This document shows, piece after piece, positions 10,781-19,993 of a stretch of 64,000 nt of DNA. Positions within the stretch are counted from its first letter, which is position 1, and the number at the start of each line of letters is the position of its first letter. A model generated the notes under the pieces. That model saw only the letters and a list, made by a program, of their open reading frames with translations. It had not been told where the DNA came from and made no database searches. This DNA is from Bactrocera neohumeralis (Eukaryota; Arthropoda; Insecta; Diptera; Tephritidae). A program made the position numbers and the translations under genes. The stretch is from positions 15,467,341-15,531,340 of the forward strand of contig NW_026089624.1 of NCBI RefSeq assembly GCF_024586455.1. Direction: 5' to 3'.

Positions 10781-11848
10781 CCCAGAGGTGATCTAGTGAC
10801 TGACGCCCAGATCATACCAAATTAATGACGAAACACTTCTCCAGCCTGCTGAATGGCAGCGAAAGTATACCGCCAGGAGAAGGAGAACCCGATTCCCCAA
10901 TCGATGACGATGGAGCAGATGTTCTATTGCCTGACAATGAAGAAGCTTGAATAGCAATAGGTCCGAAGAACAGCAAAGCGGCGAGGGCCGATGGGTTGCC
11001 GGCCGAGCTATTCAAACACGGCGGCGAAGAACTGATAAAAAGCATGCATCAGCTTCTTTTTAAAATATGGTCGGATGAAAGCATGCGCAACGATTGGAAT
11101 TTAAGTGTGCTCTGCCCAATCCACAGAAAGAGAGACCCCACAATCTGCACCAACTATCGCGATGTCTGAATTTGGTATCCCCGCAAAACTAATACGGCTA
11201 TGTAAACTGACGTTGAACAACACCAACAGCTCCGGCAGAAGCTTTCTATCGTTCTATCTTCGTCTATCTTGGATGTACTGGTTCCAACCATCAACATCAG
11301 TCAACAGTAACTCTTGCCAACAGGTGCTACTTCAGACTGAGTTGGCAATTGAGAAGTAAAGTCCTCTTTCAACGAACAATTACGAAACTCTATAAGTTAC
11401 TCATTAATCCCGTCTTGCTATATGGTGCAGAGGAATAGACGATGACAACAACCGATGAGTCGACGTTGCGAGTTTTCGAGGAAAAAGTTCTGCGAGAGAT
11501 TTATGGTGCTTTGCGCATTGGCAATGGCGAATATCGCATTCTATCGAAAGATGAGCTGTATGAGATATACGACAATATTGACATAATTCAGTGAATTAAA
11601 AGACAGCGGCTGCCCTGGCGAGCTCATCTCGTCCGAACGGACGAAAACACTCCAGCTCCGAAAGTATTCGACGCAGTACCCGCCGGGGGTAGCAGAGGAA
11701 GAAGAAGATCTCCCCTCCGTTGGAAGGACCAGCTGGAGAAGGATCGGGCTTCGCTTGGAGTATCCAATTGGCGCCACCTAGCGAAAAGGAGAAACGACTG
11801 GCGCACTTTTGTTAACTCGGCTATAACCGCGTAAGCGGTTTCCCCGAA
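10781..11848 (+). mobile_element. RTE-type LINE, head-to-head piece (copy 3)
   Basis: This is a plus-strand RTE segment beginning in the endonuclease-RT linker (PRGDLVTD..-like) and running to the 3' end, CGCGTAAGCGGTTTCCCC followed by GAAGAAGAAGAT. Two internal deletions remove most of the reverse transcriptase, one at about 11160 and one at about 11265, the second removing the YADD segment. The C-terminal region is recognisable (LLYGAEE, LRVFEEKVLREIYG, YEIYDNIDI, WRHLAKRRNDW). Several stops are present. It abuts copy 2 head to head at 10780/10781. Confidence 0.75.
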
Positions 11849-11856
11849 GAAGAAGA

Positions 11857-12020
11857 TAGATAAGTGTCTAAATATATTGCTGCATTCCGCCCTTTAGTAG
11901 CAATGAACATGTTCATTCCAGAATCTTGTACATCTGAGTTTGCAAAATTATGCAATTGCAAATATTTACCATCAACAATGAACGTCTTTTTTGTGGATTC
12001 TGTACAACCCCTGCAAAGAC
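11857..12020 (-). pseudogene. Possible FLYWCH-type zinc-finger remnant
   Basis: One minus-strand frame is open across this segment and reads CRGCTESTKKTFIVDG, then MNMFIATKGRNAAIYLDTYL. The second stretch resembles the start of a FLYWCH zinc finger (F..S.KGR..L.L), a domain common in host regulators and in MULE-type transposons. The defining W-C and C-x-H residues would lie beyond the junction with the RTE 3' end at 11848 and are absent, so the call is tentative. Confidence 0.25.
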
Positions 12021-12434
12021 CATTAATTCACAGCTGATCGGTCAAGAAAAACATTGTTTGTAAATAAAATTTTCGCACAAATTGGAAAATATGCCGAAAA
12101 AAAATTTTAGTCAAAATTTAACTGACGTTTAATTGATGAAGCGCTGAAGAATTTTTATTCGGCTTTTCGCGTTTTAGCCTTTTTATATTTAAACTGGTTT
12201 GCTCCATTTCTTCTTTTTGTTTAGATTTTTTTTTTTTTGACAACAGCTGATAATTTGCAAACCAATGTTGCATATAATACAATGGCTTTTTAGTGCTGCT
12301 TCTTTGCAAGGGTGTAACAGGTGCATCGCTATACATTTTGTATATACATTTGTTCTCGCTAATTTTCAATTGCAAGGATGCAAAACCATTTTCACCAGAT
12401 TCTGAATTGCCCTAGTATATTTCTTCGGCACAAT
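12021..12434. other. AT-rich spacer with one Lys-rich open frame
   Basis: The minus-strand frame 12118-12375 (85 codons) is rich in Lys and Ser with no motif I recognise. It could continue the coding remnant at 11857-12020. A 14-T run lies at about 12226-12238. Nothing else is supported. Confidence 0.3.
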
Positions 12435-13125
12435 TTTTTATACTCTTGCAACCAGTTGCCACAGAGTATTATAGTTTTGGTCACCTAAAACTAATTGAGA
12501 TAGATAGAGAGTTATATATGTATATATAAATGATCAGGATGACGAGAAAAGTTGAAATCCGGTTGACTGTTTGTCTGTCCATCCGTCCGTGCAAGCTGTA
12601 ACGTGAGTAAAATTTAAATATCTCGATGAAGCTTGGTTTGCCGGTACCTCAGTACAAACTGAAATTCGAGATCGTAGATGGGCGTAATAGGACCACTGCC
12701 ACGCCCACAAATCGGCATTAAACTAAACCTATAAAGTGCTTTAACTAAGCACTAAATTAAGATATAAAACTTTTGTTTGGTACAAAGGATCGCAGTGGCA
12801 AGGGTCATCTGTGGACGAAATTTTCTGAAAAAGTGGGAGCGGCCACGCCTTCTAACAAGTTTAATGCACATATATCCTAAACTTCTTAAGCTACAACTAC
12901 CAAATTTGCTGAGTACGAATCTTATAAATACTTCTATCGATAGTGTGAAAATGAAAGAGATCGGAGGATAACTCCGCTCATTCCCTAAATAACGGTACTG
13001 TTGAAAACTACAAAAAGCACGATAAATCCATAATTTAATACCCCAGAGATATAAAATTTTACCACCAAAATAGGCAAAATCGGATAACAACTACGCCTAC
13101 ATCCCATATAGCACAATTTTAAATT
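12435..13125. repeat. Dispersed dipteran-type repeat, family unassigned
   Basis: The segment opens TATACTCTTGCAACCAGTTG and continues through GAGTATTATAGTTTTGG, AAATGATCAGGATGACG, TGTCCATCCGTCCGTGCAAG and later GAAATTTTCTGAAAAAGTGG and AAATCGGATAACAACTACGC. This order of motifs is one I recall from many copies in Drosophila and tephritid genomes. I cannot name the family from memory with certainty. No coding capacity is evident. Confidence 0.4.
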
Positions 13126-13129
13126 CCAC

Positions 13130-13368
13130 TTGGTTCGTTCAGTTTCTACAAGGAGTGATCCAACACAGGACTTTTTGAATCTGGTGGCGCCATCTATATG
13201 TCGACTGGCGCGTTAGAATCTGCTATCTTTATCGATTGTACAGTGGTCCAGTCCAGTTCATTGATTGGAAGTGAAGTTATTGCGTTTTAAGTGTCAGTAT
13301 GTTTGTGTTATCGGTGCGAAAATGAGCTTCGAACAAAGAGCCAACATTAAATTTTATTTTAAAATTGG
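13130..13368 (+). pseudogene. Mariner transposase gene, 5' end, cut by the assembly gap
   Basis: A short leader is followed by an ATG at 13322 and the residues MSFEQRANIKFYFKI. This closely resembles the N-terminus of mariner-family (Tc1/mariner) transposases, which starts with such a helix before the first helix-turn-helix. The upstream region contains GGCGCCATCTATATGTCG and similar sequence that may include the 5' inverted repeat. The frame enters the N run after 15 codons, so neither the catalytic domain nor integrity can be judged. Sequence beyond the gap is unrelated (family D). Confidence 0.5.
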
Positions 13369-13468
13369 NNNNNNNNNNNNNNNNNNNNNNNNNNNNNNNN
13401 NNNNNNNNNNNNNNNNNNNNNNNNNNNNNNNNNNNNNNNNNNNNNNNNNNNNNNNNNNNNNNNNNNNN
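13369..13468. other. Assembly gap (100 N)
   Basis: Exactly 100 Ns, a conventional scaffold gap of unknown true size. Left of it is mariner sequence, right of it is the interior of a family D transposon. The C-terminal third and one inverted repeat of that transposon are missing here. Open frames that span the gap are artefacts. Confidence 0.98.
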
Positions 13469-14440
13469 AGAAGACAAACAACCCACTGTAATGGCCTACC
13501 TATTCTTTCTTCTAGTTTCCGAATGATTCCACCTTTTCAACCTGTGTTCGTGTTGGCGCCATCAGCACCGACAACTTCTAGATGTTCTACATCAACTGAA
13601 TTGTCTTGTAAATGTTGCCATATAGCTTGCGTCTCATCCTCAGCTAACCCGGAAGGAGAGGTGACGTGGCCAAAGTAATGACAACCAGATTCCGTTATAA
13701 AAGAAAATTTCCTCTTTGACGGTGTCGCGGTAGTACTTTTCACCTTCGCTGACTTGTGTAAGTGTATTGTCTTTGCGGCCGTCAAAATACAGCCCATATA
13801 CAGAGTCAATATTTTCGGTGTTTTGGAGCTTAACTCCAACACTTTTTTGCCCGACTAATCTTGCATTTGTCAGTGACAAAGCTAGCCTGATCCTCTGTTA
13901 TCAAACCTGCTCTTTTGACATCCGGGAAAGCAGATTAAACAATCAAGGCCGCTGTTCTATCACTTACTCCAAATCTTTGGGCAGCTAAAGCAGTGTGTTC
14001 TAATACTAGTGTGTTTTGTTTGGTTTTAGAGGATGGAAGGAAAAATTCATCATCAGCATCGTTTTTGGAAGAATCCATGTGGGACGTGCCTACATTGTTG
14101 TCGTCTATATGAGAGTCTGGCTGATCTCAATAGTCACGTGTTCTAGCTGATACTTTTCTGGTAAATGTTGATGTTGAATGACGTTTTGAAAGCTTTTCTT
14201 AATTTCATTTTTCTTTGTAATCTTTTTTGTTTCAGGTAGATCAACACTTCCAATGCGACCAATTCTTCTGGTTCTCTGGTCCAAGAGAAATGGTTGTTCA
14301 TTAATAGGAACTTTCCTTTCCTTTGGACAAGTGCAAGAAGAAAAATAAATGCATTCACAAGCAGCGATGTCAAATAATTTTCCGGCAGAAGAGACAAAGT
14401 CGTCTCTTTTAGTGCTCAAACCTATTGGGTTCCTTAAAAA
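13469..14440 (-). pseudogene. Family D transposase-like gene, central part (D4)
   Basis: In element order the minus strand shows a basic linker with TTCPKERKVPINEQPFLLDQ, RRIGRIGSVDLPETK and a Ser/Asp-rich hinge. It then has a segment ending AAALIV followed by a TAA at 13935-13937, then SAFPD..AGLI.EDQASFVTD, VGVKLQNTENIDSVYGLYFDGRKDN (13640-13879), ITESGCHYFGHVTSPSG and VVGADGANTNTG (13537-13842). Frameshifts are present near 13700-13730 and 13760. The same TAA occurs in copies D1 and D2. The FDGRKDN and GADG(A/T)NTNTG motifs are the best candidates for catalytic-Asp segments of an RNase H-like transposase fold, which is inference. Confidence 0.65.
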
Positions 14441-14449
14441 CAATTGTTT

Positions 14450-17400
14450 CTTCTTCTTAATTGGCGTAGACACCGCTTACGCGATTATAGCCGAGTTAAC
14501 AACAGCGCGCCAGTCGTTTCTTCTTTTCGCTACGTGGCGCCAATTGGATATTCTAAGCGAAGCCAGGTGTTTCTCCACTTGGTCCTTCCAACGGAGTGGA
14601 GGTCTTCCTCTTCCTCTGCTTCCCCCGGCGGGTACTGCGTCGAATATTTTCAGAGCTGTAGTGTTTTCGTCCATCCGGACAACATGACCTAGCCAGCGTA
14701 GCCGCTGTCTTTTAATTCGCTGAACTATGTCGATGTCGTCGTATATCTCGTACAGCTCATCGTTCCATCGAATGCGATATTCGCCGTGGCTAACGCGCAA
14801 AGGACCATAAATCTTTCGCAGAACTTTTCTCTCGAAAACTCGCAACGTCGACTCATCCGTTGTTGACATCGTCCAAGACTCTGCATCATATAGCAGGACG
14901 GGAATTATGAGTGACTTATAGAGTTTGGTTTTTGTTTGTCGAGAGAGGACTTTGCTTCTCAATTGCCTACTCAGTCCGAAGTAGCACCTGTTGGCAAGAG
15001 TTATCCTGTGTTGGATTTCTAGGCTGACATTATTAGTGGTGTTAATGCTGGTTCCAAGATAGACGATATTATCTACAACTTCAAAGTTATGACTGTCAAC
15101 AGTGATGTGAGTGCCAAGTCGAGGACGCGACGACTGTTTGTTTGATGACAGGAGATATTTCGTCCTGCCCCCGTTCACTGCCAGACCCATTTGTTTTGCT
15201 GTGCTTCCTTGTCCAGCCTGGAGAAAGCAGAACTAACGGCGCGGGTGTTGAGGCCGATGATATCAATATCATCGGCATACGCCAACAGCTGTACACTCTT
15301 ATAGAAGATGGTACCTTCTCTATTTATTTCTGCGGCTCGAACTATTTTCTCCAGAAGCAGGTTGAAAAAGTCGCACGATAGGGAATCGCCTTGTCTGAAA
15401 CCTCGTTTGGTATCGAACGGCTCGGAGAGGTCCTTCCCGATTCTGACGGAGTTTTTGGTGTTGCTCAACGTCAGCTTACACAGCCGTATTAGTTTTGCGG
15501 GGATATCAAATTCTGACATCGCGGCATAAAGGCAGCTCCTTTTCGTGCTGTCGAAAGCAGCTTTGAAATCGACGAAGAGGTGGTGTGTGTCGATTCTCCT
15601 TTCACGGGTCTTTTCCAAGATTTGGCGCATGGTGAATATCTGGTCGGTTGTTGATTTGCCAGGTCTGAAGCCACACTGATAAGGTCCAATCAGTTTGTTG
15701 ACGGTGGGCTTTAATCTTTCACACAATACGCTCGATAGAACCTTATATGCGATGTTGAGGACGCTAATCCCACGGTAGTTGGCGCAGATTGTGGGGTCTC
15801 CTTTTTTATGGATTGGGCATAGCACACTTAAATTCCAATCGTTGGGCATGCTTTCGTCCGACCATATTTTACAAAGAAGCTGATGCATGCTCCTTATCAG
15901 TTCTTCGCCGCCGTGTTTGAATAGCTCGGCCGGCAATCCGTCGGCCCCTGCCGCTTTGTTGTTCTTCAGGCGGGCAATTGCTATTCGAACTTCTTCATGG
16001 TCGGGTAATGGAACGTCTGCTCCATCGTCATCGATTGGGGAATCGGGTTCTCCTTCTCCTGGTGTTGTGCGTTCACTGCCATTCAGCAGGCTGGAGAAGT
16101 GTTCCCTCCATAATTTAAGTATGCTCTGGGCATCAGTGACTAGATCACCTTTGGGGTTCTACAACAGTCGCTCCGGTCTTGAAATCTTCTGTAAGCCGCC
16201 GCATTTTTTCGTAGAATTTTCGAGCATTACCCCTGTCGGCCAGCTTATCAAGCTCTTCGTACTCACGCATTTCAGCCTCTTTCTTCTTCTGTCTACAAAT
16301 GCGTCTCGCTTCCCTCTTCAACTCTCGGTATCTATCCCATCCCGCACGTGTAGTGGTCGATCGTAACGTTGCGAGGTAGGCAGCCTGTTTTCTCTCCGCA
16401 CTGCACTCCTCGTCGTACCAGCTGTTCTTTTGCACTTTCCGAAAACCAATGGTTTCGGTTGCAGCTGTACGTAAGGAGTTTGAAATGCCGTCCCACAGTT
16501 CCCTTATACCGAGTTGTTGACGAGTGCTCTCAGAGAGCAGGAGTGCAAGCCGAGTAGAAAATCGTTCGGCTGTCTGTTGTGATTGCAGCTTCTCGACGTC
16601 GAACCTTCCTTGTGTTTGGTGGCGCGCGTTTTTTGCTACACAGAGGCGGGTGCGAATCTTAGCTGCAACAAGATAGTGGTCCGAGTCGATGTTAGGACCT
16701 CGGAGCGCACGCACATCTAAAACACTGGAGACGTGTCTTCCGTCTATCACAACATGATCGATCTGGTTGGTAGTTTTTCGATCCGGAGACAGCCAGGTAG
16801 CTTGATGAATCTTCTTATGCTGGAATCTAGTACTACAGATAACCATATTTCGGGCCCCGGCGAAGTCAATCAGCCTCAACCCATTTGGGGATGTTTCGTC
16901 GTGGAGGCTGAATTTACCGACCATAGTGCCAAAGATACCTTCTTTGCCCACCCTGGCGTTAAAGTCGCCAAGCACGATTTTGACATCGTGGCGGGGGCAG
17001 CCTTCATAAGTACGCTCCAAGAATTCATAAAAGGCATCTTTGGTCACATCGTCCTTCTCTTCCGTCGGGGCGTGGGCGCAAATCAGCGATATGTTGAAGA
17101 CCCTCGCTTTGATGCGGATTGTGGCTAGACGTTCATTCACCGCAGTGAATGATAGTACTCGGCGACGGAGTCTCTCTCCCACCACGAATCCTACACCAAA
17201 CTTGCGCTCTTTATATGGCCACTGTAGTAAATGTCACAAGGACCTACTCGTCTCTGTCTTTGTCCCGTCCATCGCATTTCTTGGACGGCGGTGATGTCAG
17301 CCTTTGTCTTTACGAGGACATCAACCAGCTGGGCAGCGGCACCTTCCCAATTAAGGGACCGGACATTCCAGGTGCATGCCCTCAATTCGTAGTCCTTATT

Positions 17401-17714
17401 TCATTTGCCATGGTCGTTATCAAAAGGGGGGTCTCTCATCCGAAGCTGATTGCTAATTTTCATTGGTAAGATTTTTTACATGGCGGGTCCCAAACCCAGC
17501 GCACAACCCTGCGGAGGGGATGTTTCGACTTCTCACTTTAGCTCGCCTTCGAACGGATGTTCTTAGGCTACCCAGAGGATGCTTGGTCAAAGACCGGAAG
17601 TAGTGAGCTGCTTGAGCCATGTGTAAAAAAATCCGTTTCTGGCCACTCCCAAGTGAATGGCGGTCAGAGAACTCTCCTCAATTGCGTGAACTTCTACACA
17701 TGACTCCATCCTCC
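14450..17714 (-). mobile_element. RTE-type LINE, full length (copy 4)
   Basis: This 3265-bp copy extends from the 3' tail (CTTCTTCTTAATTGGCG on the plus strand, that is a GAA-repeat tail in sense) to the 5' terminus CCATCCTCC. The flanking 9-bp duplication CAATTGTTT lies in family D transposase sequence. Tail of short trinucleotide repeats, one ORF of about 1000 codons and size of 3.2-3.3 kb all fit the RTE/BovB clade. A putative N-terminus starting MAQAAHYFRSLTKHPLG lies at about 17490-17620 and in this copy reads in frame with the GTRHVK segment ahead of the endonuclease. Confidence 0.88.
14477..17385 (-). pseudogene. RTE ORF of copy 4: endonuclease + reverse transcriptase, frameshifted
   Basis: Endonuclease: RACTWNVRSLNWEGAA with AVQEMRWTG (17191-17385), then VLGDFNARVGKEG, QIDHVVIDGR and SDHYLV (16145-17185). 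Reverse transcriptase (15175-15936): CPIHKKGDPTICANYRGISV, CGFRPGKSTTDQI, FVDFKAAFDS (catalytic Asp), GFRQGDSLS and YADDIDIIGL (YADD at 15268-15279). C-terminal region (14477-15190): LLYDAESW, RWNDELYEIYDDIDIVQRIK, RLRWLGHVVRMDE and RPPLRWKDQVEKHL. The three pieces lie in different frames with overlaps or short gaps, so several indels separate them. The catalytic residues themselves are conserved, so recent inactivation is likely. Opposite-strand open frames are shadows of this gene. Confidence 0.87.
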
Positions 17715-17723
17715 CAATTGTTT

Positions 17724-18252
17724 AAGAGTCAGAAATTTCTTATGCTATGTGGTGAGCTTTTGTACAACTCTGGTGTGTGAAACTATCGGAATAGATGACT
17801 TTTTGAAAGTATTTTCAACCTTTTTTGCAACTATTTCTTTACTATACGAAATCTTTCAAACTAATAACACAAAATAACATCCTGGTAAGTAGGTAAGTGG
17901 GACTCAGAGAGATTGTACGGATATATGCCAAACACAGGAAATTTCTGTCTATATTTAAATTTAGATACAGACATTTTGAGTTCTGTGTTCTGTTGAGAGA
18001 ATATAAGTGATAGCACTCGGCGAAATCAACGAAAAGAGTGAAGGAACTCGATGAAAAATATTTATGTGGACACCGCCCTATACGAAATCTTTCAAACTGA
18101 TAACACAAAAGAACATCCTGGTAAGTAGGTAACTGGGACTCAGAGAGATTGTACGGATATATGCCAAACACAGGACATTTCTGTCTAAATTTAAATTTAG
18201 ATACAGACATTTTGAGTTCTGTGTTCCGTTGAGAGAATATACGTGATAGCAC
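17724..18252 (-). pseudogene. Family D transposase-like gene, N-terminal part with duplication (D4)
   Basis: After the RTE insertion the frame continues upstream through TIGIDDFLKVFS-like sequence on the opposite strand, and the N-terminus MSVSKFKFRQKCPVFGIYPY, LSESQLPTYQDVLLCYQFE at 17842-18252. The same N-terminal segment appears twice, at about 17848-18082 and 18083-18317, because of a 235-bp direct duplication. The second (upstream) copy lies in the frame 18078-18494. The duplication inserts an extra start codon and leader, so the outer ATG would yield only a short product. Confidence 0.65.
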
Positions 18253-18530
18253 TCGGCGAAATCAACGACAAGAGTGAAGGAACTCGATGAAAAAATATTT
18301 ATGTGGAGACCAGTCCGAACGTAAATATTTATGTGGGGACCAGTCCGAACGTGTCGTATGGCGCAGGGAAATGAATGTAAGTGATCGAACTCGCCGAAAT
18401 CCCAGACAAGAAGGAACTCGATGAAAAAATATTTGTGTGGAGACCTATCCGAAAGTGTCCTTTGGCGTAGGTGAATGAATGTGAGTGATAGCACTCGGCG
18501 AAATCAACGTCAAGAAGTGTGGCCGCAAGC
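17848..18530 (-). repeat. Tandem leader repeats of family D (D4, four units)
   Basis: The 5' leader of the element is built of units of roughly 95-235 bp, each carrying GCCGAGTGCTATCAC (read on the minus strand) near 18008, 18243, 18389 and 18483, followed by TTCATTC.CCT, a CGTTCGG.CTGGTCTCCAC segment and AAATATTTTTTCATCGAG. The equivalent region has two units in copy D1 and three in copy D2. The repeats lie between inverted repeat and start codon, so a promoter or transposase-binding function is possible, which is inference. Confidence 0.7.
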
Positions 18531-18865
18531 CGATTTTCACCCTGCGCTGTGGCGCGCCACATTTTCGCTCGTATCTCGGGAACGGTTCGTCCTACGGCCA
18601 TGATCATTTATACCATTTCGGTAGCAAATGACGTGACAAATAACTTTTGTTTTATACATTTTGCCATGAGATCCGTATTTCAGGCGCTGGGTAGACATTT
18701 TCACGATTTTAGCCGAATTTCCGAAATTTCAAGGCCCGAGTTGGGGTTGAAGATGCAATTCGATCTCAAAACAAAAAGTTGCATTGGAATCAGGAAGTAC
18801 TAAGGCAACTTTTTCTCACTATTAGAAATCCCGAATCGAAAAAATTCCGGAATCGACCCACCTTA
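18531..18865. repeat. Family D terminal inverted repeat (D4, right arm)
   Basis: About 335 bp matching the inverted repeats of copies D1 (19485-19812, 22335-22661) and D2. It runs from GATTTTCACCCTGCGCTGTGG through GGAACGGTTCGTCCTACGGC, AAATGACGTGACAAATAAC and GAATTTCCGAAATTTCAAGG to GGAATCGACCCACCTTA. Confidence 0.85.
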
Positions 18866-19476
18866 GTGATGAACCTACCTACATATATCTATTTCCCCAT
18901 TAGATCGGAGGCAAAGATCAAGGCCAAGCTAGCAGAAAGCTTGGATTGTTAGAACGAAAATATAGATCTTCTAAGGGACCACAAGAAGTTGGTGCGCAGG
19001 ACAAATCGAGAATCCTGGAAAAAGCTTTTGTAGTGGATTTGAAAAGACCCTGGAGATAGCGAATTTAGGAAGCTATTATCCTAAATGCCCGCTCAATCGA
19101 CCCATACAAATCACCTGGTACGGACGGAATCATTCCAGCAATACTACAGAATGGGCTCTGTCTATCCGTGCCGCGATTGCTGGGAATGCATGAAGCTTAG
19201 CTATGTACCTCAGTCATGGAAAGAAGATAGGATAGTTTTCATACCGAAGACAGGTAGAAACAACCCAACATACTCAAAAGAGCTTAGGCCTATTACTTTA
19301 CTTTCTTCCTGCTGAAAACGCTGGAACAGATCTTGCCCTTTGACCTCTAGACGAATAGGAGCAAAAAAGACGCTAAAATGACCAAAGAATTTTGTACACT
19401 CCAAGTTGGCATGCTATCTCCGTTTCTATGAGCAATAGTAGTGAATAAACAGTTAAGGAACAGAAAGGAAGGAAGT
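18866..19476 (+). pseudogene. LOA-type LINE reverse transcriptase fragment
   Basis: Plus-strand frames between the two family D copies read SPYKSPGTDGIIPAILQNGL (about 19090-19150), SYVPQSWKEDRIVFIPKTGR (19085-19315), ELRPITLLS, then LKTLEQILPF. Near 19405-19476 a stretch reads GGMLSPF followed by VVNKQLRN, corresponding to the QGGVLSPLLW and following segment of LOA-clade reverse transcriptases. Stops and small indels interrupt it and the catalytic YADD segment is not visible. Copy D1 is inserted directly downstream and the LINE resumes at 22670. Confidence 0.6.
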
Positions 19477-19484
19477 TTGTATAG

Positions 19485-19812
19485 TAGGGTGGGTCGATTC
19501 CGGACTTTTTTCGATTCGGGATTTCTAATAGTGCGGAAAAGTTGCCTTAGTACTTCCTGATTCCAATGCAACTTTTTGTTTTGAGATCGGATTGCATCTT
19601 CAACCCCAACTCCGGCCTTGAAATTTCGGAAATTCTCCTAAAATCGTGAAATTGTCTACCTAGCGCCTGAAATATGCCTCTCATGGTCAAAATGTATAAA
19701 GCAAAAGTTATTTGTCACGTAATTTGCTACCGAACTACTGATCATGGCCGTAGGACGAACCGTTGCGAGATACGCGAAAAGGCAGCGCGCCACAGCACGG
19801 CAGTGAAAATCG
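19485..19812. repeat. Family D terminal inverted repeat (D1, left arm)
   Basis: The arm runs from TAGGGTGGGTCG to GCAGTGAAAATCG and matches the reverse complement of 22335-22661 at nearly every position. Both contain the internal motif CATGGCCGTAGGACGAACCG. The arm ends just before the leader repeats. Confidence 0.9.
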
Positions 19813-19827
19813 TACACACTTCTTGAC

Positions 19828-19975
19828 GTTGATTTCGCCGAGTGCTATCACTCACATTCATTCACCTACGCCAAATTACACGTTCGGTCTGGTCTCCACA
19901 CATAAATATTTTTTCATCGAGTGCCTTCACTCTTGTCGTTGATTTCACCGAGTGCTATCACTTATATTCTCTCAA
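19828..19975 (+). repeat. Tandem leader repeats of family D (D1, two units)
   Basis: Two units of about 110 bp, each with GCCGAGTGCTATCAC or CCGAGTGCTATCAC (starting near 19836 and 19946). They lie between the left inverted repeat and the position of the start codon. Confidence 0.7.
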
Positions 19976-19993
19976 CAGAACACAGAACTCAAA

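Larger units (their letters stand above)
13469..18865 (-). mobile_element. Family D DNA transposon, gap-truncated and split by an RTE (copy D4)
   Basis: The minus-strand family D sequence runs from the gap to its inverted-repeat terminus at 18865 (CCACCTTA, one base different from the usual CCACCCTA). A full-length RTE element (14450-17714) sits inside it, flanked by a 9-bp duplication CAATTGTTT at 14441-14449 and 17715-17723. The transposase-like gene occupies 13469-14440 plus 17724-18250. The promoter-proximal region 17848-18317 contains a direct duplication of about 235 bp that repeats the start of the gene. The far end, with the C-terminus and second inverted repeat, is lost at the gap. 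Confidence 0.85.

Noticed and set aside
10305..11848. Twin-primed single RTE insertion
   Set aside because: The two opposite halves overlap in ORF content rather than complementing each other, so a single inverted insertion does not explain them well.
13265..13678. Open frames spanning the N run (both strands)
   Set aside because: The translation crosses 100 Ns and joins mariner sequence to an unrelated family D interior. It is an artefact.
15887..16366. Long plus-strand open frames throughout the RTE copies (also 16733-17128, 25393-25722, 31355-31651, 32208-32603, 60012-60407)
   Set aside because: They are antisense shadows. They recur in every copy because the RTE ORF on the minus strand is conserved, and they contain no family motif of their own.
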